Numbered from the stretch's first letter, positions 6,913-13,742 are shown. The stretch: 19,438 nt of DNA from Bacteroidetes bacterium UBA1952 (GCA_002336725.1 DDEO01000016.1:1-19438), one strand, 5' to 3'. A program made the numbers and translations. Notes: generated by a model not told the origin, from the letters alone.

Positions 6913-7248
6913 CTATGCATAGATTTCCAGGCACCCAATTTCTTCATTACTTAGAAAGTGGTAAATGGATTCCTTGCGGTCGTTCAGAAGGGCTGCTAAA
7001 TCCTTCGTGCGTCGGTTGCCAGTCTTGAATAAAAGCACTTTAGGCGGCCAGCCGCGAAGCGTGAGAATGTCTAAGAAGTTACTGTCGAAAGTGGCAATGC
7101 AATAACCCTGCATTTTTGCAAACTTCCAAATCTCGTGGTCGGGGCTATCATAAAGCCCCTGCAAAGAGATTTGGGTGCAATCAGGGAAATTTTCCTGTAG
7201 TAGCCGCACGATTCTGGCGGAGATATTCTGGTCAAATAACAGTTTCAC
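6913..7248 (-). CDS. DUF5615 PIN-like protein, probable toxin
   Basis: The 111-aa protein matches DUF5615: it opens with MKLLFDQNIS and contains SPDHEIWKFAKMQGYCIATFDSNF, giving acidic residues D6, D37 and D55 at the positions expected for a PIN-fold metal site. PIN-like proteins are commonly RNases that act as toxins. The start is GTG at 7248-7246, overlapping the TGA stop of the DUF433 gene by four bases, so translation is coupled. DUF433-DUF5615 pairs are widespread and are predicted toxin-antitoxin modules, although direct tests are few. The pair interrupts the expected rfbF-rfbG neighbourhood, as if inserted into the sugar operon. Confidence 0.85.
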   Translation of the reverse strand: MKLLFDQNISARIVRLLQENFPDCTQISLQGLYDSPDHEIWKFAKMQGYCIATFDSNFLDILTLRGWPPKVLLFKTGNRRTKDLAALLNDRKESIYHFLSNEEIGCLEIYA

Positions 7249-7469
7249 GAGGCAATCCGAAGTGCGTTCTCCCGGCGAGCGGCGAAAAGAAGCGCAGCTT
7301 TTATCTGTACGCCAGTCAGTTCCGGAAAATCTTCCAGAATTTCAGCCGTATCCATTCCGGAAGCCAGCATGGCCAGGATGTCGGCGACGCTAATGCGGGT
7401 TCCTTTAATGCAGGGCTGCCCAAAGCGCTTATCCGCCCGAATCTCGATATACTGCTGATAATCTGTCAT
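7245..7469 (-). CDS. DUF433 protein, probable antitoxin
   Basis: The 74-aa protein is a typical DUF433: IEIRADKRFGQPCIKGTRISVADILAMLASGM followed by EILEDFPELT and a C-terminal helix with AALLFAARRE. The family has a winged-helix/HTH-like fold and is usually the upstream gene of a DUF5615 PIN-like gene, where it is thought to bind DNA and the toxin. Here it comes first and overlaps the toxin gene by four bases, the standard arrangement. Two TTCCGGAA palindromes (7320, 7355) fall within its 225 bases, so the iterated palindrome has reached even this mobile-looking module. Confidence 0.85.
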   Translation of the reverse strand: MTDYQQYIEIRADKRFGQPCIKGTRISVADILAMLASGMDTAEILEDFPELTGVQIKAALLFAARRENALRIAS

Positions 7470-7473
7470 GCTT

Positions 7474-7481
7474 TAAAGATA
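7474..7481 (-). promoter_or_regulatory. Weak -7-like element before the DUF433 gene
   Basis: On the minus strand this reads TATCTTTA, one mismatch from TAnnTTTG, four bases before the ATG at 7469. It is identical to the element at 2082. It would allow expression of the module independent of rfbF. Confidence 0.25.
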
Positions 7482-7517
7482 GGCTTTTTACCCCTGATGA
7501 TGGACAACGTTCTATTA

Positions 7518-7548
7518 CCTCCCCTCCTTCGGAGGGGCCGGGGGAGGC
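7518..7548. repeat. G/C-rich hairpin element, copy 1
   Basis: The stem CCCCTCC (7521-7527) pairs with GGAGGGG (7531-7537) around loop TTC, followed by a G-rich arm GGGGGAGG. It abuts the rfbF stop codon and may help end that transcript. A near-identical element lies at 17060-17092. Confidence 0.6.
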
Positions 7549-8322
7549 TTACCACTTCTTCCACTTCGGGTCGGTTTCCCAGAGCAGTTCCAGCTCTTCT
7601 TTGTCGCGCAGGGTGTCCATACATTTCCAGAAATCGTGGTGGCGGTAGGCGGCTATTTGTCCGTCGCGGGCCAGGCCGTCGAGCGGCTCGCGTTCCCACA
7701 TAATGTCATCAGAATTTTCCGGAAGATAGTCGGCAATTTGAGGCTCTACGACAAAGAAACCGCCATTAATCCAGGTGCCGCTGTCGGCGGGTTTTTCTTC
7801 AAAAGAATTTATCGTGCCGTCGGGTTCCATCTTCAAAACGCCAAACCGGCTTGTGGCCTGAATGGCGGTCATGGTGCAGATTTTTCCGGAAGCCTCGTGG
7901 AAAGCCAGCAACTCGTCCAGGTTCACGTCCGATACGCCGTCGCCGTAAGTGAGCATAAAACGCTCGCCATTGGTGTATTTGAGTACGCGTTTCAATCGGC
8001 CCGCCGTCATCGTGTCCAGTCCGGTTTCTACGAGCGTGATTTTAAACGGCTCGGCCCCGGCGTTGTGCACCTCAATGGAGTTGTTGGAGAGGTCCACCGT
8101 CAGGTCGGCGTTGTGGAGGAAGTAGTTGGTGAAATACTCCTTGATAATCCAGCCTTTGTAGCCGAGGCACACGATAAATTCGGTGTGGCCATAGGCGGCG
8201 TAGCTTTTCATGATGTGCCAGAGGATGGGCTTGCCGCCAATCTCAATCATGGGTTTGGGCCGCAGAGAAGATTCTTCGGAGATGCGGGTGCCGCGACCGC
8301 CGGCAAAGAGAACAACTTTCAT
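7549..8322 (-). CDS. rfbF: Glucose-1-phosphate cytidylyltransferase
   Basis: Starting at the ATG at 8322, the protein is 257 aa, the usual RfbF length; a longer frame to 8358 adds 12 residues encoded by repeat DNA and is not favoured. The N-terminus MKVVLFAGGRGTR holds the nucleotide-binding loop, followed by SEESSLRPKPMIEIGGKPILWHIMK, YGHTEFIVCLGYKGWIIKEYF and the metal/nucleotide motif TYGDGVSDV, then INGGFFV and the C-terminal FWKCMDT. These are diagnostic for RfbF, which makes CDP-D-glucose from CTP and glucose-1-phosphate. The product feeds RfbG, encoded downstream beyond the DUF433/DUF5615 pair. A heptamer repeat array sits directly upstream, where the promoter should be, so expression could vary with array length. 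Confidence 0.94.
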   Translation of the reverse strand: MKVVLFAGGRGTRISEESSLRPKPMIEIGGKPILWHIMKSYAAYGHTEFIVCLGYKGWIIKEYFTNYFLHNADLTVDLSNNSIEVHNAGAEPFKITLVETGLDTMTAGRLKRVLKYTNGERFMLTYGDGVSDVNLDELLAFHEASGKICTMTAIQATSRFGVLKMEPDGTINSFEEKPADSGTWINGGFFVVEPQIADYLPENSDDIMWEREPLDGLARDGQIAAYRHHDFWKCMDTLRDKEELELLWETDPKWKKW

Positions 8323-8327
8323 GTGCG

Positions 8328-8335
8328 CGAAAGTA
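8328..8335 (-). promoter_or_regulatory. Possible -7 element for rfbF at the heptamer array
   Basis: On the minus strand this reads TACTTTCG, one mismatch from TAnnTTTG, five bases before the rfbF ATG. Upstream, the heptamer units read TCTTTTG... on this strand, so each unit offers a -33-like TTTG; which one is used would depend on unit spacing. Confidence 0.25.
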
Positions 8336-8340
8336 TTGAG

Positions 8341-8438
8341 ACAAAAGACAAAAGACAAAAGACGAAAGACAGAGGTATCAAGACGAGAGTATCAAGTATC
8401 AAGATGAAAGACGAAAGACAAAAGACAAAAGACAAAAG
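8341..8438. repeat. Heptanucleotide tandem array, 14 units
   Basis: The block divides exactly into fourteen 7-base units: ACAAAAG three times, ACGAAAG, ACAGAGG, TATCAAG, ACGAGAG, TATCAAG twice, ATGAAAG, ACGAAAG, and ACAAAAG three times. Units near both ends are identical and the middle ones are diverged. A degenerate unit TATTGAG may precede it at 8334. It lies between the DUF4292 gene and rfbF. Confidence 0.9.
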
Positions 8439-8470
8439 AGGTACGAGTAGTGAGCGCGATTTTAAATCCA

Positions 8471-8500
8471 TGTAGAGACAAGGCATGCCTTGTCTCTACA
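8471..8500. repeat. Perfect 30-bp palindrome
   Basis: Half-site TGTAGAGACAAGGCA (8471-8485) is followed immediately by its exact reverse complement (8486-8500). It lies downstream of the DUF4292 stop (8518) on the minus strand, so it may act as an extruding terminator. GTAGAGAC-type palindromes are a known class of dispersed bacterial repeat. Confidence 0.85.
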
Positions 8501-8517
8501 TTAAACCTGTCCCTCCT

Positions 8518-9402
8518 TTATTCTACCTCATATCCCTTCGGCACCGAGAACGGCATGGAGACATCGCTGTTCCATTGCGGGGCATCAAATTGCAGTTGTA
8601 GCTCGCCACTTTTGCCCTGTCCCTGCCACGTGGCGGTGCGCTCGCGGTAAAACGGCAGACTGCTATCGCCCGAAAAATTCCGCAGCATCATCGAAAGTGT
8701 CAGCGGCTCTTTTCCGCCGGTCATGCGCATGATGCCATAGCCGCTCAAAACCGTGTCGGGCAGGGAAAAGAAGTGCGTTTGCTCGCCGTGGGCGGTGGTG
8801 TTGAAGACCAGCAGCCGGTCGGGCAGGGTTTGCATACCACGCGGCTCAAGGACAGTCGTGGTGGGTGCGTAGCCCAGCAGCAGCGCCTGCAAATCCGGAA
8901 AAGTTACCGGAAAAGGCAGCAGGTTTCCGGCTTCGGCGAAGGGCAGCAGGCGGGCATTTTTTTGCAGGAAATTCACCAGCCGCACCGAGTCGGGCGTTAC
9001 GTAAATCCGCGCCACATTCACCAGCCCGCCGAGCGCCGAGATATTTATCCAGATAGCCTCGCCGTTGCGGATACGAATATTGGCGGTAAACTCGTTGCTC
9101 TCGCCGTCGCGGTCCAGCTTTGCCTTTGCTTTTCCGGAAAAAGTTTGGAAATTTCCGGAAAATCCGGCCCGCTCATTGAGCCTTTGAGCCAGCGCCAGGT
9201 CGGCGAGACTCAAAGCAGCTGCTCCCGGCCCAACGGCCACCGCCGTCGTATCGGTGGTTTTTCCATCCGCCTTTTTTTTGTCTTTTTTAGCTGTCTTGCC
9301 GGTTTTGGATTTTCCGTCTGTTGCCTTTTTGGAAGTATGACATCCTGCGGCGAGCAGCGCACCCGTTGCCAGCAGCAGGCCGGTTATCAGTGCCTTATTC
9401 AT
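8518..9402 (-). CDS. DUF4292 outer-membrane lipoprotein
   Basis: The 294-aa protein has a signal peptide ending in a lipobox LAAGC (Cys21), then a very lysine/threonine-rich linker (about 24-50), then a folded domain of roughly 215 residues. Blocks such as FSGKAKAKLDRDGESNEFTANIRIRNGEAIWINIS, VARIYVTPDSVRLVNF, LLLGY and the C-terminal VPKGYEVE fit DUF4292, a Bacteroidota family with a LolB/LolA-like fold. A periplasmic lipid- or lipoprotein-handling role is plausible but unproven. It overlaps the upstream TPR gene by eight bases (9395-9402). Two TTCCGGAA palindromes (9132, 9153) occur in it. In many relatives an EnvC-like M23 peptidase gene follows; here the heptamer array and rfbF follow instead. 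Confidence 0.85.
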   Translation of the reverse strand: MNKALITGLLLATGALLAAGCHTSKKATDGKSKTGKTAKKDKKKADGKTTDTTAVAVGPGAAALSLADLALAQRLNERAGFSGNFQTFSGKAKAKLDRDGESNEFTANIRIRNGEAIWINISALGGLVNVARIYVTPDSVRLVNFLQKNARLLPFAEAGNLLPFPVTFPDLQALLLGYAPTTTVLEPRGMQTLPDRLLVFNTTAHGEQTHFFSLPDTVLSGYGIMRMTGGKEPLTLSMMLRNFSGDSSLPFYRERTATWQGQGKSGELQLQFDAPQWNSDVSMPFSVPKGYEVE

Positions 9403-11113
9403 AAACTTTACCGTCGGCTATTTTGCGGGGCAAAAGCGGATTGTCGGCACCTTTTTGCTGTGCTTTCTTCCAGGCATCAAGTGCTTTTTGTTTTTCGCCC
9501 ACCTGATACAGCACGTCGCCAAGATGGTCGTAGAGTGTGCCGTCGGCTTCGTCGCGGGCGGCATCCACCGCGCGCTGAATGTAGGTGCGGGCTTCTTTGA
9601 ACTTGCCCTGCTGATACAAAATCCAGCCGTAGGTATCTAAGAAAGTGCCTTCGTCGGGGCGGATTTCCAACGATTTTTTAGACATCGCCTCGGCATCTTT
9701 CAGCCGCGTTTTGCGCACCGACAGATAATAGGCGTAGTTGTTCAACACCGTTGCGTTCTTCGGGTCCAGTCGCAGGGCCGTTTCGTAGGCGGTGTCGCTC
9801 TGTGTAGAGTCTTTAAGGAAATTATAGGTGTCGCCGAGCGAAACATACATCTGCGCCAGCAACTCCGCATTTTCCTCCGGTTGCAGGTCAATGCCCCGTT
9901 GAATGGCCTTCGCCGACGACTTATAATTCTTCTTGTTCTGATAGCCAATCCCGTTGAGATAATGCGCAATCGCCTGCGTGGGAAACAGCCGTAGCGCCCG
10001 CTCGCTCACTGCAATCAGCGAGTCGGCATCTTTGGGAGCGGTGTAGGAAAACATCAGTTGCTGCCAGGCCGGAAACTTCGACGGGTCCAGTTCCACCACT
10101 TTCCGGAATTGGCCGGAGGCTTCGGCATCTTTGCCGGTCATCTGCAAAAGTTCGCCGTAAAACAGTTGCAGGCGTGCCTCCTTGGGGTGTTGGGCGGCCA
10201 GCTGTTGGGCAATCTCCACCCCTTCCTGACGGCGCGAGGAATCCTGCGCCATATCCTGCAGGTAGGGCAGCAGCAGCCCAATCTGCGTTTCCGGGTCCAG
10301 CTCTTTGTTTACAATGGCCTTGCGGGGATATTCCTGCTGCTTCGCTTCGTTCTTGGTTTTGCGGTAATATTCAGCGAGCGAAAGCTGCACCACCGGGTCG
10401 TTGGGAAACAGTTTTTCGGCTTCCAGATAAGCTTTTAGGGCCTCCGGCAGTTGTTGATTATTTTCATAAATCTGCCCCAGTTGTGCGCGGTAGCGCGGCT
10501 CGTCGGGGTTGGCGGCAATCAGTTGGCGGGCCACTTCCAGCGCCTTGTCCACCTGATTGTTCTTGAGATAAAGCTGTTGTTTTTGCGTCAGTATTTCTTC
10601 GTCGCCGGGCGCTGTTTTCAGGGCTTTATCCAGCTGAGCAAGTGCTTTGGGAAAAGCCTTTGCCCGCTGATACAGCAGCGAAGCCTTCATGCGGTCTTCT
10701 ACGCCGGCGTTTTTATCGGCCACGGCAGCATACACATCGCCCGCCGCTTCAAATTTGCTTTGCAGGGTCAGCAGGTCGGCTTCAAAATAGCGATACCACT
10801 TATTTTCCGAATCCAGGCGAATGGCTGTCTCGATAGCTTCGGCGGCCTTGTCGGCTTTATTTTCTTTCAGGCACAGGCGCGCCAGTTCATACCAGCCTGC
10901 CGGCTCTTTGGGAACCAGCGCGGTATATTTTTCAAACGCCGCCACTGCCTCGCGGGTGTTGCCCTTCATGCGGGCCTGCAGGCCGTCAAAAAAAAGGTTG
11001 TTGGCCCGCAGGGCGGGTGTCTCAGACGGGGGCTGCGCCGGTGCCTGCGCAAAGGCAGGAGCCGGCAACAAACCACAGGCCGCAAAGAAAAGTAGAATCG
11101 GAAAACGCCTCAC
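9395..11113 (-). CDS. Exported tetratricopeptide repeat protein
   Basis: I place the start at GTG 11113, which gives 572 aa with a clean signal peptide (RRFPILLFFAACGLLPAPAFA, predicted cleavage after AFA) and begins 23 bases after the preceding gene's stop. The longer ATG frame from 11170 overlaps that gene by 34 bases and puts 19 residues before the signal. The mature chain is a series of helix pairs with TPR features (WYELARLCLKENKADKAAEA, YRAQLGQIYENNQQLPEALKAY, YDHLGDVLYQVGEKQKALDAW) across nearly its full length, about ten or more repeats. TPR arrays are protein-binding scaffolds; this one should act in the periplasm or at the outer membrane. It sits between a sugar nucleotidyltransferase and a DUF4292 lipoprotein, a recurring Bacteroidota arrangement. 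Confidence 0.88.
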   Translation of the reverse strand: MRRFPILLFFAACGLLPAPAFAQAPAQPPSETPALRANNLFFDGLQARMKGNTREAVAAFEKYTALVPKEPAGWYELARLCLKENKADKAAEAIETAIRLDSENKWYRYFEADLLTLQSKFEAAGDVYAAVADKNAGVEDRMKASLLYQRAKAFPKALAQLDKALKTAPGDEEILTQKQQLYLKNNQVDKALEVARQLIAANPDEPRYRAQLGQIYENNQQLPEALKAYLEAEKLFPNDPVVQLSLAEYYRKTKNEAKQQEYPRKAIVNKELDPETQIGLLLPYLQDMAQDSSRRQEGVEIAQQLAAQHPKEARLQLFYGELLQMTGKDAEASGQFRKVVELDPSKFPAWQQLMFSYTAPKDADSLIAVSERALRLFPTQAIAHYLNGIGYQNKKNYKSSAKAIQRGIDLQPEENAELLAQMYVSLGDTYNFLKDSTQSDTAYETALRLDPKNATVLNNYAYYLSVRKTRLKDAEAMSKKSLEIRPDEGTFLDTYGWILYQQGKFKEARTYIQRAVDAARDEADGTLYDHLGDVLYQVGEKQKALDAWKKAQQKGADNPLLPRKIADGKVYE

Positions 11114-11136
11114 AAGAGTGGAAAGATAAATAAAAA

Positions 11137-12144
11137 TCAGGCCGTAGTGGAGAAGTCGCCGAGGCTCCACTCGCGGGGTTGGTCTTTTAGAATAACGTGT
11201 TTCCCAATCATCGAGTTATGCAGATGCACGCCGTCGAGCAACGAGCTTTCGCCCACCATGCAGTTGCGCACCCGGCTGTCGGAAACCGTAACGTTGGCTT
11301 CCAGAGAAACGTGCGGACCCACCACAGAGTTGCGTACCGTTACATTTTTGCCCAGATATACCGGCTGAATCAGCACGCTGTTTTCCACCACGGCGGTTTC
11401 GTGCAGGCATTCTTCAGTGTCTTGCTTGAGTTCCAGGATGCGCTGATTGGTGAAAACCGTAGCGCCGTAGTTGCCGCAGTCGAGCCATTCTTCTACCTCG
11501 TCGGTATAAAACCTGACACCGTTTTTGAGCATATGGTCCATCGCATCGGTGAGGAAATACTCGCCTTTCTGCATGATGTTTTCATCAATCAGGCGTTGTA
11601 ATTCGCGGCGCAGGCGCTCGCCATCCCGGAAATAATACACCCCGATAATGGCTTGGTCGGAGACAAATTCGGCGGGCTTTTCTACAAAATCCAGAATCTC
11701 GCCGCCCGCGCCCAGCTTCACCACGCCAAAGGCCGAAGGGTCGTCCACGCGCTGCGTCCATACAATCGCGTCTTTTTGGGTGTCAATTTCAAAAGAGGCT
11801 TTAAAAAGCGTATCGGCAAAGGCGATGAGTACGTTTCCGTGGAGCGAATCCGCAGCAGCGAGCAGGGCGTGTGCCGTTCCAAGCGCCACTTCCTGATAAC
11901 AAATCTTACCCTTTGCGCCCAGCGATTCGGCGATGTGCAACAGCGTGTCTTCTACTGCTTTGCCAAAGGCGGGGGAGATGATAAAGGCAATTTCTTCCAC
12001 CTTTTCCGGACACGTGCGGGTGATGTCTTCTACGAGGCGCTGCACGATGGGTTTTCCGGCTACCGGCACAAGCGGTTTGGGAGTTGTCAGGGTGTGTGGG
12101 CGCATTCTTTTGCCCATGCCGGCCATTGGGATGATGATGTTCAT
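11137..12144 (-). CDS. Sugar-phosphate nucleotidyltransferase
   Basis: The 335-aa protein begins MNIIIPMAGMGKRMRPHTLTTPKPLVPVAGKPIVQRLV, the G-x-G-x-R and PKPL motifs of the glucose-1-phosphate thymidylyl/uridylyl/mannose-1-phosphate guanylyl transferase superfamily. LGTAHALLAA, FADTLF (metal-binding Asp) and DFVEKP follow. From about residue 240 it carries hexapeptide-type repeats (VENSVLIQPVYLGKNVTVRNSVVGPHVSLEANV), a left-handed beta-helix. It should make an NDP-sugar, but base and sugar specificity cannot be read from sequence alone. It follows dut after a 24-base gap and precedes the TPR gene, the order seen in many Bacteroidota, where the enzyme is probably a housekeeping cell-envelope function rather than part of the CDP-sugar set. 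Confidence 0.88.
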   Translation of the reverse strand: MNIIIPMAGMGKRMRPHTLTTPKPLVPVAGKPIVQRLVEDITRTCPEKVEEIAFIISPAFGKAVEDTLLHIAESLGAKGKICYQEVALGTAHALLAAADSLHGNVLIAFADTLFKASFEIDTQKDAIVWTQRVDDPSAFGVVKLGAGGEILDFVEKPAEFVSDQAIIGVYYFRDGERLRRELQRLIDENIMQKGEYFLTDAMDHMLKNGVRFYTDEVEEWLDCGNYGATVFTNQRILELKQDTEECLHETAVVENSVLIQPVYLGKNVTVRNSVVGPHVSLEANVTVSDSRVRNCMVGESSLLDGVHLHNSMIGKHVILKDQPREWSLGDFSTTA

Positions 12145-12168
12145 GTCTTAGGAGCGGAAATATTTTTT

Positions 12169-12624
12169 TTAAAGAGATTGGATTTTTGGGGCAGAAACAC
12201 CCGTAGAGCCAAAGCCGCCGGTGCTGCGGTCAGTTTCCGGAAGTTGGTCGGTTTCGCGCCATTGCAGACGCTCGTAGCGGGCCAAAACGAGTTGGGCAAT
12301 GCGGTCGCCGTCGTGGATGGTGAAAGGCTCGTTGGAGAGATTGACCAGCAACACGCGCAACTCGCCGCGATAATCGGCGTCAATGGTGCCGGGGCTGTTG
12401 AGCACCGTGATGCCGTGCTTGAGCGCCAGTCCGCTGCGGGGGCGCACCTGCATTTCCGTGCCAGTGGGCAGGGCCAGATATAACCCCGTGGGGATGGCGG
12501 TGCGTTGGAGCGGCGCGAGCGTTACCGGCGCGGGCAGCCAGGCACACACGTCCAGCCCGGCAGCGCCTTCGGTTTGATATTGCGGCAGCGGGTGCGGCGA
12601 TTGATTGAGGACGAAGGTTTCCAG
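12169..12624 (-). CDS. dut: dUTP diphosphatase with apparent CTG start
   Basis: All five dUTPase motifs are present: AGLDVCA, RPRSGLA, GTIDADYRGE, GDRIAQLVL and RSTGGFGSTG, so the trimeric enzyme that hydrolyses dUTP to dUMP and PPi is intact. The problem is the start. The first GTG in frame (12549) lies inside motif 1 and would remove the conserved QSPHPLPQY segment. Upstream of it the frame continues to a TAA with no ATG, GTG or TTG; the only plausible start is CTG at 12624, giving 151 aa beginning METFVLNQSPHPLPQY if CTG is read as Met, which matches the normal N-terminus of the family. It is the first gene of the probable dut/nucleotidyltransferase/TPR/DUF4292 operon. A sequencing error in that codon is the alternative. 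Confidence 0.9.
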   Translation of the reverse strand: METFVLNQSPHPLPQYQTEGAAGLDVCAWLPAPVTLAPLQRTAIPTGLYLALPTGTEMQVRPRSGLALKHGITVLNSPGTIDADYRGELRVLLVNLSNEPFTIHDGDRIAQLVLARYERLQWRETDQLPETDRSTGGFGSTGVSAPKIQSL

Positions 12625-12659
12625 AAAAGCGGTGGTTTAAAAAAATCCAGAATTCGGGG

Positions 12660-12667
12660 CAAAGGTG
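12660..12667 (-). promoter_or_regulatory. Possible -7 element for the dut operon
   Basis: On the minus strand this reads CACCTTTG, one mismatch from TAnnTTTG, 35 bases before the proposed CTG start. The leader that would follow is T- and A-rich (GGATTTTTTTAAA), as is common before Bacteroidota start codons. Confidence 0.35.
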
Positions 12668-12704
12668 CAGCGGAAGCGGCGTTTTGCGAAGTACGGGAAA
12701 AGTT

Positions 12705-12793
12705 GTTCGGCGAAAGTTGCGCTTTTGTTGGATTATGGTGCAGGCTATGTTCGGCGAAAGCTGCGCTTTCGTTGGGTTATAGGTGCAGGCTGT
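12705..12793. repeat. Tandem duplication of a 44-bp intergenic unit
   Basis: Unit 1 (12705-12748) and unit 2 (12749-12793) both read GTTCGGCGAAAG-TGCGCTTT-GTTGG-TTAT-GGTGCAGGCT with a handful of substitutions and one extra base. In unit 2 CGAAAGC and GCTTTCG form a small hairpin. The array lies upstream of the dut promoter candidate. Confidence 0.75.
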
Positions 12794-12826
12794 GCCTGCG
12801 GATAAAAAATGCAGGCACAGCCTGCA
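12784..12826. repeat. Perfect 16-bp inverted repeat
   Basis: TGCAGGCTGTGCCTGC (12784-12799) and GCAGGCACAGCCTGCA (12811-12826) pair fully around an 11-base A-rich loop. It lies between the methyltransferase stop (12902) and dut and could end the methyltransferase transcript, although no strong U tract follows. GCAGGC-type palindromes of this kind recur as dispersed repeats in bacteria. Confidence 0.75.
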
Positions 12827-12901
12827 GGACAGAATCGACATTCTGCAAGGCAGTATGCCGAACGGAATGACTGCATATAGTCCCGCGCTGCTTTTTTCGC
12901 C

Positions 12902-13711
12902 CTAACCGTTCCGGCTTTTCGTGGCGGAAATAGCATAGACCAAGGGAATTTTATCATCCAGATGCCGGATTCTGAATTTGTTGGGTTCAAACTCCACGGT
13001 CTTATTAAAACAGGCGTAAGGAGAATAATCAAATTCGTCTAAAGAGTCAATTTGAAGCCCGTTTCTTATCAGGCTGTTCAGCACGTCGCTCAGGCTGTGA
13101 TTCCAAGAAACCGATTGCAGCGAGAGTGCCGCCGACTTGTCTGCATACGTTCCCTGTTCGGTTTCTACAATCGCCCCGGATTTAAAGTATCTGTATTGGA
13201 TATACTCAAAATCATTGTCAAACATCCAGACAACGGGGTGAAATTCCACGAATACAAATTTGCCTCCGGGTTTTAAGAACAGCGCCACCACCTGCGCCCA
13301 TTTATCCAAATCGGGCAGCCAGCCGATAGTGCCGTAGCTCGTAAAAACAATATCAAATTTCTCGTCTGAATGATTGGGCAGGTCGTAGATATCGCAACAA
13401 ACAAACCGCGCATTGCTGCCGGCAGCCTGCGCAATCTGCCGTGCGCTTTCAATGGCTTTATCTGAAAAATCAACGCCTGTAACAACGGCGCCCAGCCGGC
13501 TCAAAGAGACAGAATCCTGACCGAAATGGCATTGCAGATGCAGGATGGTCTTGCCCGCCACATCTCCCAGCAGATTGCGTTCGATGCTGTTTAAAGAATC
13601 TTTCCCGTCGAGGAAACCATTCAGGTCGTAAAACTCCGACTGAAGGTGAACTTCGGTCCGGCGATTCCAGGATTGGCGGTTGATGTCTATATAATTCTCG
13701 GCTGCATTCAT
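12902..13711 (-). CDS. Class I SAM-dependent methyltransferase
   Basis: The 269-aa protein starts with a helical segment (NRQSWNRRTEVHLQSEFYDL) and then the Rossmann methyltransferase core: motif I TILHLQCHFGQDSVSL (about 55-70), an acidic residue at the end of strand 2 (VTGVDFSDKAIESA), FVCCDIYDLP for motif II and FDIVFTSYGTIGWL for the post-motif region, then LFLKPGGKFVFVEFHPV. The N-terminal form resembles UbiE/type 11-like small-molecule methyltransferases; substrate cannot be predicted. It has its own promoter candidate and no operon partner. It contains no TTCCGGAA palindrome, unlike most neighbours, which could reflect a different origin. Confidence 0.85.
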   Translation of the reverse strand: MNAAENYIDINRQSWNRRTEVHLQSEFYDLNGFLDGKDSLNSIERNLLGDVAGKTILHLQCHFGQDSVSLSRLGAVVTGVDFSDKAIESARQIAQAAGSNARFVCCDIYDLPNHSDEKFDIVFTSYGTIGWLPDLDKWAQVVALFLKPGGKFVFVEFHPVVWMFDNDFEYIQYRYFKSGAIVETEQGTYADKSAALSLQSVSWNHSLSDVLNSLIRNGLQIDSLDEFDYSPYACFNKTVEFEPNKFRIRHLDDKIPLVYAISATKSRNG

Positions 13712-13734
13712 TGGAACAGGCGCTTCTTGTGGGT

Positions 13735-13742
13735 CAAAATTA
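13735..13742 (-). promoter_or_regulatory. -7 promoter element for the methyltransferase
   Basis: On the minus strand this reads TAATTTTG, an exact TAnnTTTG match, 23 bases before the ATG at 13711. A TTTATTG stretch upstream could stand in for the -33 box, but its spacing is shorter than usual. Confidence 0.45.

Noticed and set aside
8323..8358. Upstream ATG start for rfbF
   Set aside because: It would add 12 residues encoded by repeat DNA; the ATG at 8322 begins exactly at the conserved MKVVLFAGGRGTR and gives the usual length.
8334..8438. Heptamer array as a CRISPR array
   Set aside because: Units are 7 bases with no spacers, and no cas genes are present.
7636..8475. A 279-codon plus-strand frame over rfbF and the heptamer array
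   Set aside because: RfbF motifs on the minus strand are unambiguous, and the tail of this frame (KTKDKR... repeats) just translates the heptamers.
11114..11170. Upstream ATG start for the TPR gene
   Set aside because: It would overlap the preceding gene by 34 bases and place 19 extra residues ahead of a good signal peptide; GTG at 11113 fits better.
12169..12549. dut starting at the GTG at 12549
   Set aside because: This start falls inside dUTPase motif 1 and would remove the conserved N-terminal strand needed for the trimer fold.
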